From positions 1 through 64,000 of the forward strand of contig CAIOKE010000251.1 of NCBI GenBank assembly GCA_903858815.1: DNA of 64,000 bases, given 5' to 3'. The notes beneath the pieces are model-generated. The model did no database searches and was not told the DNA's origin. It saw nothing but the letters and a program-made list of their open reading frames with translations. The position numbers and the translations under genes were made by a program. Below are positions 37,492 through 46,448 of this stretch, piece after piece; within the stretch, counting starts at the first letter, position 1; each line of letters opens with the position of its first letter. This stretch comes from an uncultured Planctomycetaceae bacterium. Lineage in GTDB: Bacteria > Planctomycetota > Planctomycetia > Planctomycetales > Planctomycetaceae.

Positions 37492-39102
37492 TCAGGAACT
37501 GCAGGACAACATCGAACATCCGGCCCGATGTTTCGCCCACTCCGGTCGCTTCGCCGCCAGATGGTCCTTTTCCGGCTGCTGCTCATAAGGTGTCTTCAGG
37601 ACCTGCTGCAATTCCTGAATCAGCGATGCGTCGCCCTGTTCCGCCCGATCAATGGCCAGCTGCGCCAGATAATTCCGCAGCACAAATTTGGGATTTGTGC
37701 GGTCCATCAGTAGCCTTCTGGCGTCATCCGTGACCCCACGTTCAAGCAGGGCGGCCCGATACTTTCCCAGCCAGTGTTGCAGGCGAGACTGCACGCCAGA
37801 GCCAGCTGCTGCAGGCTCATACCACGCGTCCTCAAGACTCTGCAGGACCTGCTGCCACTGGTCTGCCGCCAACTCGGTGTCCGCCGGACAAAGGCGTACA
37901 GCAGCCAGAGTCCGATAAAAAACCGTCATGTCAGTTTCCGTCAGCTGCAACACGTCAGCCAGTTCGTCTGTCAGCGATTCAATCGCATCGTCAACAACAG
38001 AGGTCTCAATTCCAATTTTTCGAGCCAGCATCTGCCGACATGCCGAATTGAATCGCTCTGAATAGGCGTCGATTCCAGCCTGCAGGGGGCGAGTATCAGA
38101 AAACAGAGGTACCAGAGCATTCGCGAACTGAACCAGATTCCAGAGTGCAATCTGAGGCTGCTGACCGAAGCTGTAGCGACGACCGGCGGCATCCGTCGTG
38201 TTGGGCGTCCAGTCCGGATCGAAATCTTCGACCCAGCCATAGGGACCATAATCAATCGTCAATCCCAGCACGGACATGTTATCCGTGTTCATGACACCGT
38301 GCACAAAGCCCACTCGCATCCAGTGCACCACCAGATCTGCAGTGCGCAGGCAGATGTCACGAAACCAGGCTTCTCGAAGCGCCTCATCCGGTGGCGTTGT
38401 CAGACCAAAATCCATCGCCATGCAATAATCCACCAGCTGCCGCAGCAAATCAGTCTCACGCCGCGCAGCCGGCAACTGAAAATTGCCAAACCGAAGGAAG
38501 GTGGGGGCCACTCGACAGACCACCGCCCCAGGCTCATGCCGCGGATTGCCATCGTAAAACATGTCCCGCATTACAAACTCTCCTGTACCCACCAGACTGA
38601 GGGCACGAGTCGTCGGGACACCCAGAAAATGCATCGCCTCACTGCACAGATACTCGCGAACACTGGACCGCAGTACCGCCAGTCCATCAGCATGCCGCGA
38701 ATAGGGAGTTGGGCCAGCACCTTTCAGCTGCCACATCCACCAGCGACCATCCGGCCCACGCATCTCACCCAGATTGATGGCCCGCCCGTCACCCAGCTGG
38801 CCCGCCCAGTTCCCAAACTGATGACCCCCGTAACACATGGCAAACGGATCCATGCCGGGCAGCACACGATTACCCGACAGGACTTCCGTCGCAGCGGCGT
38901 CCGGTATCGAAGACAACCCAAGCTCAGCGGCCAGATCATCAGACCAGGCCAGGATCCGTGGTGCTTTAACTGGTGTCGGCAGAACTCGGGAAAACGCCGC
39001 TCCGCGAACCTGACGCCGAAAGTTGGCCGACTCTGAGTCTCCTGGGAGACCTGCGACAAACCGTCGATGAAATTCCACCAGATCCACACTCTGCAGACTC
39101 AT
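37492..39102 (-). CDS. selO: SelO/YdiU family protein adenylyltransferase
   Basis: SelO is a pseudokinase that transfers AMP from ATP to Ser, Thr or Tyr of target proteins, linked in other bacteria to redox stress. The 536-residue product has the family signatures CYGGHQFGNWAGQLGDGRA, QLKGAGPTPYSR, RVAPTFLRFGNFQ, HGVMNTDNMS and DYGPYGWVEDFDP, including the metal- and nucleotide-binding Asn and Asp. The C-terminal selenocysteine/cysteine position found in some members appears as CSMLSCSS. ATG 39102 is preferred with GGGGA upstream; the frame opens at 39126. It follows hisC on the same strand after 32 bases. Confidence 0.95.
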   Translation of the reverse strand: MSLQSVDLVEFHRRFVAGLPGDSESANFRRQVRGAAFSRVLPTPVKAPRILAWSDDLAAELGLSSIPDAAATEVLSGNRVLPGMDPFAMCYGGHQFGNWAGQLGDGRAINLGEMRGPDGRWWMWQLKGAGPTPYSRHADGLAVLRSSVREYLCSEAMHFLGVPTTRALSLVGTGEFVMRDMFYDGNPRHEPGAVVCRVAPTFLRFGNFQLPAARRETDLLRQLVDYCMAMDFGLTTPPDEALREAWFRDICLRTADLVVHWMRVGFVHGVMNTDNMSVLGLTIDYGPYGWVEDFDPDWTPNTTDAAGRRYSFGQQPQIALWNLVQFANALVPLFSDTRPLQAGIDAYSERFNSACRQMLARKIGIETSVVDDAIESLTDELADVLQLTETDMTVFYRTLAAVRLCPADTELAADQWQQVLQSLEDAWYEPAAAGSGVQSRLQHWLGKYRAALLERGVTDDARRLLMDRTNPKFVLRNYLAQLAIDRAEQGDASLIQELQQVLKTPYEQQPEKDHLAAKRPEWAKHRAGCSMLSCSS

Positions 39103-39134
39103 AAGTTTCCCCAACCGCTCCCGCATTCCAACCG

Positions 39135-40220
39135 TCAGGGCCGCACCGACTGCGGCAGGACCTGCAGCAACCGATCAATCTCGGAATCCGTACCTATCGT
39201 AATTCGCAGGCCATCCAGCTCTGTCCCAGCCTCTGCAGCACCCGGGAACCTCATGTAACGGACCAGCACTCGCTGCTGCTTCAATCGCTCGTAAATCGTC
39301 CGATGACTGACGCCTGAATGCGTCGTCCACAGAAAATTGGCCTCACTGCGATGCACATGAAATCCCAACTGGGGCAGGGCAGCCGCCAGCCGCGCACGCG
39401 TCTGCAGAATGCGATTGCGGTTGTCCAGCATCCACTGCTGATCCTGCAGTGCCGCCGTGGCTGCTGCTATCGCCACAGCATCACAGTTGTAGCTGTCCTT
39501 CACCTTACGCATGCCGTGAATCAGCGCAGGCTGAGCAATGCAGTAGCCAAAACGAATCCCCGCCAGACTGTAAGATTTGCTGAACGTCCGAGTCATCACC
39601 AGACGACCGTCGAAACGCGAATCCTGCAGCAGAGCTGCCGTCTGAGGTGACTCAGCAAAATCCGCATAAGCCTGATCCAGCACCAGCACCCCCTGATCCG
39701 GCAGCAGTTGGAGCAACTGCTCAGTTGACCACAACGTCCCCGTAGGTGAATTGGGATTCGGAACGAAGAAGATCCTGAGCTGACGTCTGAGTTGGGCTGC
39801 CTCAGCCGGATCCCAGAGCCAGTCAGCGCCCAGCCCCAGTCGGTGCACCTGCACGCCCTGAATCTGCGCCAGAGATTCATACAACACGTAACTGGGATAG
39901 GGATAACCGATCTGCTGGCCAGCATCGCAAAACGATCGCATGATGATCGTCAGGTTCTCATCACTGCCGTTCGCCGGAAGAATCCAGTCCGGATCTACTC
40001 CGTGCAACGCCGCTGCCGCGCGACGGAAACCCGTGGCGTCCGGATCCGGATACACATTCAGTCGGCCCTCAGCCGTACGTCGAATCGCTTCGGCCACACG
40101 AGGAGATGGAGGATAGGGGTTCTCGTTGGTGTTCAGCTTCACCCAGCCGGCTTCCTGAGGCTGCTCGCCAGGCACGTAACCCGCCATCTGATCAATCGCC
40201 GGACGAAAAACAGAAGCCAT
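39135..40220 (-). CDS. hisC: Histidinol-phosphate aminotransferase
   Basis: HisC is a PLP-dependent aminotransferase acting on imidazole acetol phosphate in histidine synthesis. The 361-residue product has KLNTNENPYPPSP, the NGSDENL cofactor segment, NPNSPTG, LDQAYADF and the PLP lysine in TFSKSYSLAGIRFGY, followed by the C-terminal LRITIGT substrate-binding stretch. Members of this subfamily may also act on aromatic amino acids. No other his genes are near. A 14-bp palindrome overlapping a third arm lies 31-44 bases upstream of the start and may regulate it. Confidence 0.95.
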   Translation of the reverse strand: MASVFRPAIDQMAGYVPGEQPQEAGWVKLNTNENPYPPSPRVAEAIRRTAEGRLNVYPDPDATGFRRAAAALHGVDPDWILPANGSDENLTIIMRSFCDAGQQIGYPYPSYVLYESLAQIQGVQVHRLGLGADWLWDPAEAAQLRRQLRIFFVPNPNSPTGTLWSTEQLLQLLPDQGVLVLDQAYADFAESPQTAALLQDSRFDGRLVMTRTFSKSYSLAGIRFGYCIAQPALIHGMRKVKDSYNCDAVAIAAATAALQDQQWMLDNRNRILQTRARLAAALPQLGFHVHRSEANFLWTTHSGVSHRTIYERLKQQRVLVRYMRFPGAAEAGTELDGLRITIGTDSEIDRLLQVLPQSVRP

Positions 40221-40240
40221 AGATGCATACTCAGGAGTAC

Positions 40241-40264
40241 AGGAACAGAGTGTTCCTAGGAACA
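40241..40264. promoter_or_regulatory. Palindromic triplet, candidate operator of hisC
   Basis: Three alternating arms AGGAACA-gag-TGTTCCT-AGGAACA occur, so the last two make a perfect 14-bp palindrome (40251-40264) and the first two a 7-bp hairpin. The position, 21-44 bases before the hisC ATG, suits an operator or an attenuator-like RNA structure. No known factor is assigned. Confidence 0.4.
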
Positions 40265-40467
40265 GAAACCAGAAGAAAATCCACCAGCCATACGCAGGAC
40301 CGAAGATCGCAGGCCAAGGTTCAGATCGCGAGCGTTTTCAAGCGACTCGGGAAATTCTCGCGACTGCAGTCCCTTCTGGCAATCACTCGCAACCCGATTC
40401 CAGTGCTGCGGAAGGCCAATTCCGCCTGCCCAGGACCTCGCCGGCTCTCAGATGAGCGACCCAACGG

Positions 40468-40577
40468 CACAATCACCACAAACAAACCAACTTACTCGAA
40501 CACCGCTAAAACCCAGAACCACCACAAACACTTAATCACCCCAAAAATCACAAAACACCCACACAACACACACACCG
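40468..40577 (+). promoter_or_regulatory. G-poor, C-rich tract resembling a Rho-loading (rut) site
   Basis: Over about 110 bases the plus strand is almost only A and C with very few G and T. In RNA from this strand such a C-rich, unstructured tract is what Rho binds. It lies about 170 bases upstream of the epimerase start, so it might end leaking transcripts or act in a leader. This is composition-based only. Confidence 0.3.
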
Positions 40578-40744
40578 GCAATTCCTGCCGATTCGAATTC
40601 TCTGCCTCCGTTTCCCACCGATCGATTCACCACACAACTTCCGATCAGTTCAAGGTACATCGTTTGCAACTGCGGCAGATGCCGCTTGCAGGTGCTGCCG
40701 GGGGCAGGAACACAACCAGAGACAACCACGGGACACACGTTCAC

Positions 40745-41689
40745 ATGAGACTTCTGATCACGGGTGGGGCTGGATTTATCGGTGGTCATATTGCCGAGCA
40801 AGCGGTTGAGCTTGGCTGGACAGTGGCGGTCGTGGACGACCTGAGTGGTGGTCGTCGTGAGAACGTCCCGGCAGCGGCCCGTTTTTTCCAGTGCGACATT
40901 CGCAATCTGGCCGGGTTACAGCAGGTGTTTGCCGAATTCCGGCCGGAACTGGTCAGTCACCAGGCAGCTCAGGCCAGCGTCTCAGTCAGTGTCCGCGAAC
41001 CCATCCGGGATGCGGAAATCAATATTCTGGGCTCGATCAATGTAATGCAGTGCTGTGTGCAGCATGGCGTGCAGCATCTGGTTTTCGCCAGCACCGGCGG
41101 GGCGATCTACGGGGAAGTCCCAGAGGGGACTCGCGCATCACTTGCCACAACCCCAGTACCACAAAGCCCTTATGCCTGCAGCAAGTTTGCCGTCGAAAAG
41201 TACCTTGAATCCTTCCGCCGGGAACATGGCCTGAAATCCACGGTCCTGCGTTATGCCAACGTCTATGGTCCGCGTCAGGATCCGCATGGCGAGGCTGGGG
41301 TGGTGGCGATCTTCTGCAATCGCATGCTGGTCGGCGAACCCGTCTCGGTGTTTGCGCGGCGAACGGAGGGCGATCCGGGTTGCGTGCGCGACTACGTGTT
41401 TATCTCTGACGTGGTCAAAGCCAACCTCGCTGCCATGCAGGGACGGATCCCCGATTCGATGCTGAATGTGGGCACCGGAGTAGAGACGACGACCCTGCAG
41501 CTGGCCGAGCAGTTGAAGCAGATTCTGCAAAGCTCCAGCGATGTACGTTTTGGAGGCATTCGACCAGGCGATGTGGAACGTTCCCTGCTGGATGCCACGC
41601 GGATGCAGGAGCTGCTGGGAGCCCCCGTCAGCGTCGCAGAAGGCCTGCAGCAAACAGCAAGGTGGTTCCGGGCCCATCGAAATCGCTGA
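40745..41689 (+). CDS. NAD-dependent nucleotide-sugar epimerase/dehydratase
   Basis: The 314-residue extended-SDR protein has the NAD-binding start ITGGAGFIGGHIAE, VVDDLSGGRRENV, the HQAAQASVSVSVREP segment, FASTGGAIYGE and the catalytic YACSKFAVEKY with the Tyr-x3-Lys pair. It most resembles UDP-glucose 4-epimerase-like enzymes of polysaccharide synthesis. The exact sugar is uncertain. The start at ATG 40745 begins just before the Gly-rich loop; longer in-frame extension upstream lacks homology. No glycosyltransferase is adjacent, so pathway context is missing. Confidence 0.9.
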   Translation: MRLLITGGAGFIGGHIAEQAVELGWTVAVVDDLSGGRRENVPAAARFFQCDIRNLAGLQQVFAEFRPELVSHQAAQASVSVSVREPIRDAEINILGSINVMQCCVQHGVQHLVFASTGGAIYGEVPEGTRASLATTPVPQSPYACSKFAVEKYLESFRREHGLKSTVLRYANVYGPRQDPHGEAGVVAIFCNRMLVGEPVSVFARRTEGDPGCVRDYVFISDVVKANLAAMQGRIPDSMLNVGTGVETTTLQLAEQLKQILQSSSDVRFGGIRPGDVERSLLDATRMQELLGAPVSVAEGLQQTARWFRAHRNR

Positions 41690-41949
41690 TTTCAGAAAGA
41701 AACCAATCCGACTTCACTCAGCGACACTCAGCAACCCCAAAAGCTCAACCGTGGATCCCCTCCCCACACCCAAAAAATCGAAGGAAAGAACGAAAAACTG
41801 CTATTTCATTAAAGCTGCCATTCGCCGTACAGTCCCGGCGCAGGACAAAACACCAAATCGCCGGGGATCCCCACAAAATCCCAAATCACCTAAAGCACAC
41901 AGGACCCTTCGTTTACTTGTTGCAGACACCACAGGAAAGTCACATCAGG

Positions 41950-41990
41950 GATTCAGAGAAGCGGGGCATAAGACTTGCCCCTTTTGAATC
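41950..41990 (+). terminator. Hairpin with short T-tract upstream of small ORF
   Basis: GGGGCA (41963-41968) and TGCCCC (41976-41981) form a 6-bp stem with a seven-base loop, followed by TTTT. Outer arms GATTCA (41950-41955) and TGAATC (41985-41990) can pair across it. It could be an intrinsic terminator for the upstream region or a leader structure placed directly before the AGGAGG of the small ORF. Confidence 0.45.
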
Positions 41991-42001
41991 AGGAGGCTCG
42001 C

Positions 42002-42109
42002 ATGTCGCCGACTTCCGTGGACGCCAATTCAGGCCTCAACGAAACAGCGGGTAAATCCACATTCAAGAAACGTGTGTTACTCAAACTCATGCTTCTTCAT
42101 CAGGTTTAG
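42002..42109 (+). CDS. Candidate 35-residue small protein or leader peptide
   Basis: An ATG at 42002 lies five bases after a perfect AGGAGG site (41991-41996) and opens a 35-codon frame ending in TAG. The product starts MSPTSVDANSGLNETAGK, then becomes basic and hydrophobic (FKKRVLLKLMLLHQV), which could form an amphipathic or short membrane helix. It ends 72 bases before the first PEP-CTERM gene on the same strand. The strong ribosome site is the main support; it may instead be the broken start of a lost gene. Confidence 0.35.
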   Translation: MSPTSVDANSGLNETAGKSTFKKRVLLKLMLLHQV

Positions 42110-42181
42110 GCAACTCTGCACGAATTGCCGCCGGAGTTTTCGTGAACTCGACAACAACTCCAGAGCAATAGCGAGGCTGCG

Positions 42182-42997
42182 ATGACAAACATCAGGAAGA
42201 TGAGACGAATGGGCCTTTCGCGATTTGCCCTGTTCATTTTGATGATCGCCCTGTCAACCATCTCGTTAACGTCGACAACACAAGCCGACACAATCGTCCT
42301 CGACGATTTCAGCCAAAGCCTGAATGCCACGGGTGGGGTAACCGCCACGCAGATTAACACAAGTGGCATAGCCTCTAATTTCAACCTGAACCTTGCAAAT
42401 GCTCGAGTTTCCATACGTCCGAACACGTCCGCAACCTGGCGTGATTCAACTCCCGGCAGTGGAACACTATGGAATTCTCGCTACGTCCAGATGTCAAAAC
42501 CTCACGTATCGCAAACGTCGACACTGAGTTCTGTGATATCGATTAACAGCGGAGCTAGTGGCAAGTTGGTTTTCACCCACCCTGATGCGGACCAAACGCT
42601 TAGCGCCAGTATTTCGTACCGCAACCTCGATGGGAATGGATCACTCGCAAGGGATCTTTCGGAAATGGTCAGCTTCGTGATTGACGTTGACTCATTCGAT
42701 CAAAGCATCAGCCCTTCGCTTACCCTTTACGACGTAGATGGGAAGTCTGCTTCAAAAAGTTTCTCAACACCACTGAGTACGGGCCTGAATACATTGGCCA
42801 TTGGCGACCTGTTTAAATCCGTCAACAAATCCAGCATTGTCCGAGTTGACCTGAACTTTGCACTCACCACCGGCAGCGATCTCGCAGTCCGAGAGATTTT
42901 TTTCGCTCCGGTTCCAGAACCTTCAACAGTCGCACTGGCCTTCCTGATTGCTGCATTTTGTGGCTCGCGAATTGCCAGAAGAAACCGATCAAAATGA
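42182..42997 (+). CDS. PEP-CTERM sorted extracellular protein, paralogue 1
   Basis: The 271-residue protein has an N-terminal signal (Arg-rich start, hydrophobic core, cleavage likely after TTQA) and a C-terminal sorting tail: VPEPST, a hydrophobic helix, then RIARRNRSK. This is the PEP-CTERM signal read by exosortase in diderms with exopolysaccharide. The body is Ser/Thr-rich and beta-like, beginning DTIVLDDFSQSL, shared with the second PEP-CTERM protein 1.6 kb downstream. GAGG lies five bases before ATG. No exosortase gene is in the window. Likely attached to or released at the cell surface; role unknown. Confidence 0.85.
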   Translation: MTNIRKMRRMGLSRFALFILMIALSTISLTSTTQADTIVLDDFSQSLNATGGVTATQINTSGIASNFNLNLANARVSIRPNTSATWRDSTPGSGTLWNSRYVQMSKPHVSQTSTLSSVISINSGASGKLVFTHPDADQTLSASISYRNLDGNGSLARDLSEMVSFVIDVDSFDQSISPSLTLYDVDGKSASKSFSTPLSTGLNTLAIGDLFKSVNKSSIVRVDLNFALTTGSDLAVREIFFAPVPEPSTVALAFLIAAFCGSRIARRNRSK

Positions 42998-44609
42998 CGC
43001 TGCAACGGGCCCCCTCGACTGCTGCCGCTGCCCCTGAGCAGTGACAAAGGCAAATTCACAGTGGCTTTCCGAGAAAGCTCAGAACCGCTCTTCAGCGTCG
43101 ACATGCTTGATTCAAAGCAACCGTCCCCCAGAACGATTGCAACTGCGGACCCCACACTGCTTCGGTTGCGGGCTTTCTTCAAGCGAATATTCCGAGGGCA
43201 CGTCCTGAGTTGAGGCGTTGATGGAGTCAGGACTCTCGAGTGGACCAGGCGGCTGCGATGTCATGCGGATTCCCAGCTGACCGTGGGGGAGTTCTGTGCG
43301 TGAGAGGATGTGTTGGTCGCAGCGTCTTAAGTTTGGCCAGACAGACTGAGCACCTCGTGCTCGACTGCTCCACTACACTCGCCCGTGCGGTCAGAACTCC
43401 AGCCAGATTCCATCGCCAAACTTCGAACGGATTGCCACAATTTGCCAAAGGTTGGATTTCAGGTGGTGACTCGTTTGCCGGTCAGAGCAGGGTGTCGCGA
43501 TTTGATTACGAGCACCATTTCACTGAGTACGAGCACGATCAAAAACCGGATGATCGCCCGCTGGCGATCAATGAGGCAGCCCCCCCCCAAGGCCAGGTTA
43601 GGCTCCAGCCGACCCGAAGAAACACCATTGCAGGTAGTACAGCTCAGCGCGAACCTCAAGATCCGAGGCACGACAGAATTGGGGGGCCAGCCGATCGCTG
43701 CAGGCAGAAAGACCTGACTGTTTCCGGAACAGCCCAGACGGTGATGACTGCGCCACGGAGTTGCTGACCTTGATCAGCACAACTCTACGGCATGACCTCG
43801 ATACCCGGGGGTTAATTCAAATCTGCGATCGATCAGCTGCACGCCGACTGAACCAGCGACCATTCTCTGCGAACGGACGTTTGGAATTCTGCAAATGCTT
43901 AATTCGCCCGAAGCGACCGCATAGAGGAACGCCGTGATACTGCTGCACGGACTGCTCAGCCCGCCGCCCAGCAACGTTCGCGAATGCCCGAAAGTAAAAT
44001 GCCCGATAGCTCACGAAGGGAGAATCAGCGGGGGTTGGGCTCCATTCACGCTGGACGCCCCACTGGTCTGTTGAGCATACCGCCCAACTGAACTCCAGAC
44101 GGCGACCAATCACAGAGGGTGGAACGTCGCCCTGAGTTGCCCCCGGCTCGACAACCGGGCCAGGAGCTGTCGCTGGGAATTTCCCTCACAATCCGCCTCC
44201 ACTCCATCGAATGCACTGGCGACCTGTCGGCCTGAAACGCAGGTCGGTTCGCCAGACGCCCGGGTGTGCGGGATTTCGATCACTTCCCCTGCGGATCGGA
44301 TTTATCCGAATTTCCGATACAAAGAAATGCCCAGGCTCTGATGCATTTTTGCAACAGTGTCCAGCGGGCTCCACGTCCACTGTTGCTCAAAGGCATCATC
44401 GCGACACATCCCACAGCACTGCTTTAAATCTGGAACTTGCGCGGTCTTTTCTGGCGGACCGACAAAACAATCCTGCCGCGAACAATCTACATTGCAATGA
44501 GGCCTTGGATCCAGCGTGCGACCAGAGCATCAGTGCCACGCATGCATTTATTCATCAATCAGATCCGAATTTTGCCACATCATGCCTCCCAACAGGAAAG
44601 TGTTGAATC
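42998..44609. other. 1.6-kb region without recognisable genes between PEP-CTERM paralogues
   Basis: Frames of up to about 175 codons exist but none has a convincing composition, ribosome site or family. The frame continuing past the stop of the first PEP-CTERM gene stays open for about 70 codons to 43213 and includes protein-like sequence (SSDKGKFTVAFRESSEPL), and a minus-strand frame at 43817-44113 is also plausible; both may be gene remnants. A perfect 8-bp hairpin TGATCGCC-CGCT-GGCGATCA lies at 43551-43570, followed by a run of C at about 43581-43589. Confidence 0.45.
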
Positions 44610-45383
44610 GTGTACTCCGTAATTTCTCACTCCGCCACAGCACGCATTCTTCTCATCCTTGTACTGCTTTCTTCGCACAGATCGGCCGAAGCAGACGTCG
44701 TCGTCCTTGACGATTTTTCCACACCACTCAGTGGAAATGGACTAACCTTTTCTAAAGATGACCCAAACAACGAACTCTGGGCTCCAGAAATCACCATTGG
44801 TCCGGGGGTGACTGCCAAATGGAGCGACAGCGGGACTGGTATCCTGGGAGGGACGCGCAATGTTGAGGCTCAAGTTGCAAGCGCGGCAAATCAGAGTGCA
44901 GTGATCTCAATCAGTGACGCTTTGAACGTCAATTCTCCCCCATCCAACTTCATGTGCGGCGTATGCCTCGCATACAATTTCGCCCCGATCAACGTGCTGA
45001 TTCACCACGTCTTTTTGTTTGACGTCGTGGCAATGGATCCTGCAGCACGGCAAAACCTGACCGCCACGCTGAAAATCAAAGACTCAGCCGGTACAACCTC
45101 CGTCAAGACACTGTTAATGGACAATGTGGTTGTTGGACGAAACAGGTTTGAAATCAACAACTCGACCAACTGGAGTCAACTGGACAAGCTGGATGTTGTG
45201 TTTGCTGAGTTGTCCTTCACGGCCACTCAAAACGCCGTAGACTTTGTGATCGACGGGATCGCCTTCAGTACCAATCCCGAACCATCCACGTTTGTGGTCA
45301 TTGCGATCGGCTTTGCTGCTGTCGCGGGAGTTCGCTGGGGTCGCCAACGCAACGCGCGACAATCAACCCTGGCCGCGATTTGA
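44610..45383 (+). CDS. PEP-CTERM sorted extracellular protein, paralogue 2
   Basis: The 257-residue protein begins with a signal peptide ending near AEA, then DVVVLDDFSTPLSGNG, which matches the DTIVLDDFSQSL start of the other PEP-CTERM protein. The C-terminal tail is NPEPST, a hydrophobic helix (FVVIAIGFAAVAGV) and a basic end (RWGRQRNARQ). The start is the first in-frame codon available, GTG 44610, because a TGA precedes it; AGGAAA about 12 bases upstream is a rather distant ribosome site. It probably reaches the envelope surface by exosortase sorting. Confidence 0.8.
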   Translation: MYSVISHSATARILLILVLLSSHRSAEADVVVLDDFSTPLSGNGLTFSKDDPNNELWAPEITIGPGVTAKWSDSGTGILGGTRNVEAQVASAANQSAVISISDALNVNSPPSNFMCGVCLAYNFAPINVLIHHVFLFDVVAMDPAARQNLTATLKIKDSAGTTSVKTLLMDNVVVGRNRFEINNSTNWSQLDKLDVVFAELSFTATQNAVDFVIDGIAFSTNPEPSTFVVIAIGFAAVAGVRWGRQRNARQSTLAAI

Positions 45384-45432
45384 ACAGGAGCCGGGCGTCC
45401 AGATCAGAAGCCCTAAACCAACACCCAGAAAC

Positions 45433-45503
45433 AGCGACTGAAGGGAATCGAACCCTCACCAGGAGCTTGGGAAGCTACTGTGCTACCACTACACCACAGT
45501 CGC
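45433..45503 (-). tRNA. tRNA-Gly (anticodon CCC)
   Basis: The minus strand folds into a 71-base cloverleaf: a perfect seven-pair acceptor stem (GCGACTG with CAGTCGC), a D arm containing AGTGGTAG, an anticodon loop TTCCCAA with anticodon CCC, and a T arm with GGTTCGATTCC. The discriminator base is T and CCA is not encoded. There is one mismatch in the anticodon stem (T-C). The call reads GGG codons. Confidence 0.93.
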
Positions 45504-45597
45504 AAATTTTCTGCCCGGCATTCTATTGATTCACCTGAGCCGTTGCAACCGGCATTGCTCCGCAGGAATTCGGCTGCCCATCCGACGTAAAAACTGA

Positions 45598-46404
45598 TCA
45601 ATCCCACGGGGTTTGCAGGCGACTGAAACGACGGTCTGTTGCGGGTCGCAGCACTGTGACGCGGGGATGCGTCTGCCCAGACGCCCCCAACAGCCACGCC
45701 ACCGCAAAACCCGCCGCAAAGCCACCGATGTGAGCCCACCAGGCGACGCCCGCAGCCTCCCCGGCACCCATCGCAAACGTTCCCTGCCATAGTTGCAGCA
45801 AAAACCACAACCCCAGAAACACCGGGGCCGGAATCACCAACACCTGCAGGAACATCAGGATGGGCACCAGCGATACCACGTTCGCCCGCGGATACAGGTA
45901 CAAATAAGCACCCATCACGCCCGCTACCGCACCGCTGGCCCCAATCGTTGGGACAACCGACGCTGGATACATCCAGTAATGACTGAGACTGGCCAGGATC
46001 CCACTGCCCAGATAAAACAGCAAATACCCCAAATGCCCCAGACGATCCTCGACATTGTCACCAAAGATCCACAAAAACCACAGATTTCCCGCCAGATGCA
46101 TCAGACTCCCGTGCAGAAAAATACAGCTCATAACTGTCAGCCAGACCGGCATTGGAGGCCGCGGAATCTCTGACCTGAATTCCACCTCACGCACTCCAAA
46201 CACCGTCTGCACCAACTCGCGGTGCTCAATCACAACCGGACGATCCGGCTGCGAAATCCGAGCCGGAATCATCCCGTACAAAAACGTCAGACGTCCGTCT
46301 CGATCACCCGCTTGCACCACAAACACCGCAATGCACGCCAGGATCACCGCGTAATTCACTACCGGAACTGTTCGCGACGGTATGTTGTCTCGTAACGGAA
46401 TCAT
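45598..46404 (-). CDS. Rhomboid family intramembrane serine protease
   Basis: The 268-residue protein has six or seven membrane helices with the rhomboid motifs: HLAGNLWFLWIFGDNVED, the catalytic Ser in GASGAVAGVMGAYL and the catalytic His in WWAHIGGFAAG. It should cleave membrane proteins within or near the bilayer. The loop after the first helix is large, as is common in this group. ATG 46404 is chosen because it follows a GGCGGGAA site and avoids overlap with the neighbouring gene; the frame opens at 46479. A tRNA-Gly gene lies about 95 bases downstream. Confidence 0.93.
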   Translation of the reverse strand: MIPLRDNIPSRTVPVVNYAVILACIAVFVVQAGDRDGRLTFLYGMIPARISQPDRPVVIEHRELVQTVFGVREVEFRSEIPRPPMPVWLTVMSCIFLHGSLMHLAGNLWFLWIFGDNVEDRLGHLGYLLFYLGSGILASLSHYWMYPASVVPTIGASGAVAGVMGAYLYLYPRANVVSLVPILMFLQVLVIPAPVFLGLWFLLQLWQGTFAMGAGEAAGVAWWAHIGGFAAGFAVAWLLGASGQTHPRVTVLRPATDRRFSRLQTPWD

Positions 46405-46448
46405 TTCCCGCCTTTCCTCTGGCAAAACAAAACTCCGATAGCCACGAC

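Larger units (their letters stand above)
40221..40744. other. Divergent intergenic region between hisC and epimerase
   Basis: This 524-base gap should hold promoters for both genes. It contains the palindromic cluster near hisC (40241-40264) and a strongly G-poor, A/C-rich tract (40468-40577). The plus-strand frame running through it into the epimerase is open but unlike protein, and is not taken as coding. Confidence 0.6.
41690..42181. other. Intergenic region before the first PEP-CTERM gene
   Basis: The first 100 bases after the epimerase are C-rich and G-poor, compatible with a Rho-dependent end. A GC-rich hairpin at 41963-41985 and a 35-codon open frame with a perfect ribosome site (42002-42109) follow. 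Otherwise nothing was recognised. Confidence 0.5.

Noticed and set aside
40223-40744. 170-codon N-terminal extension of the epimerase
   Set aside because: The sequence is Thr/His/Asn/Pro-rich and unlike protein, and the NAD-binding loop begins right after ATG 40745.
42110-42181. Possible sigma-54 promoter before the PEP-CTERM gene
   Set aside because: GG and GC doublets occur but the spacing between them is wrong.
45413-45808. Minus-strand frame of 131 codons
   Set aside because: It crosses the tRNA-Gly gene and the rhomboid gene in the wrong frame.
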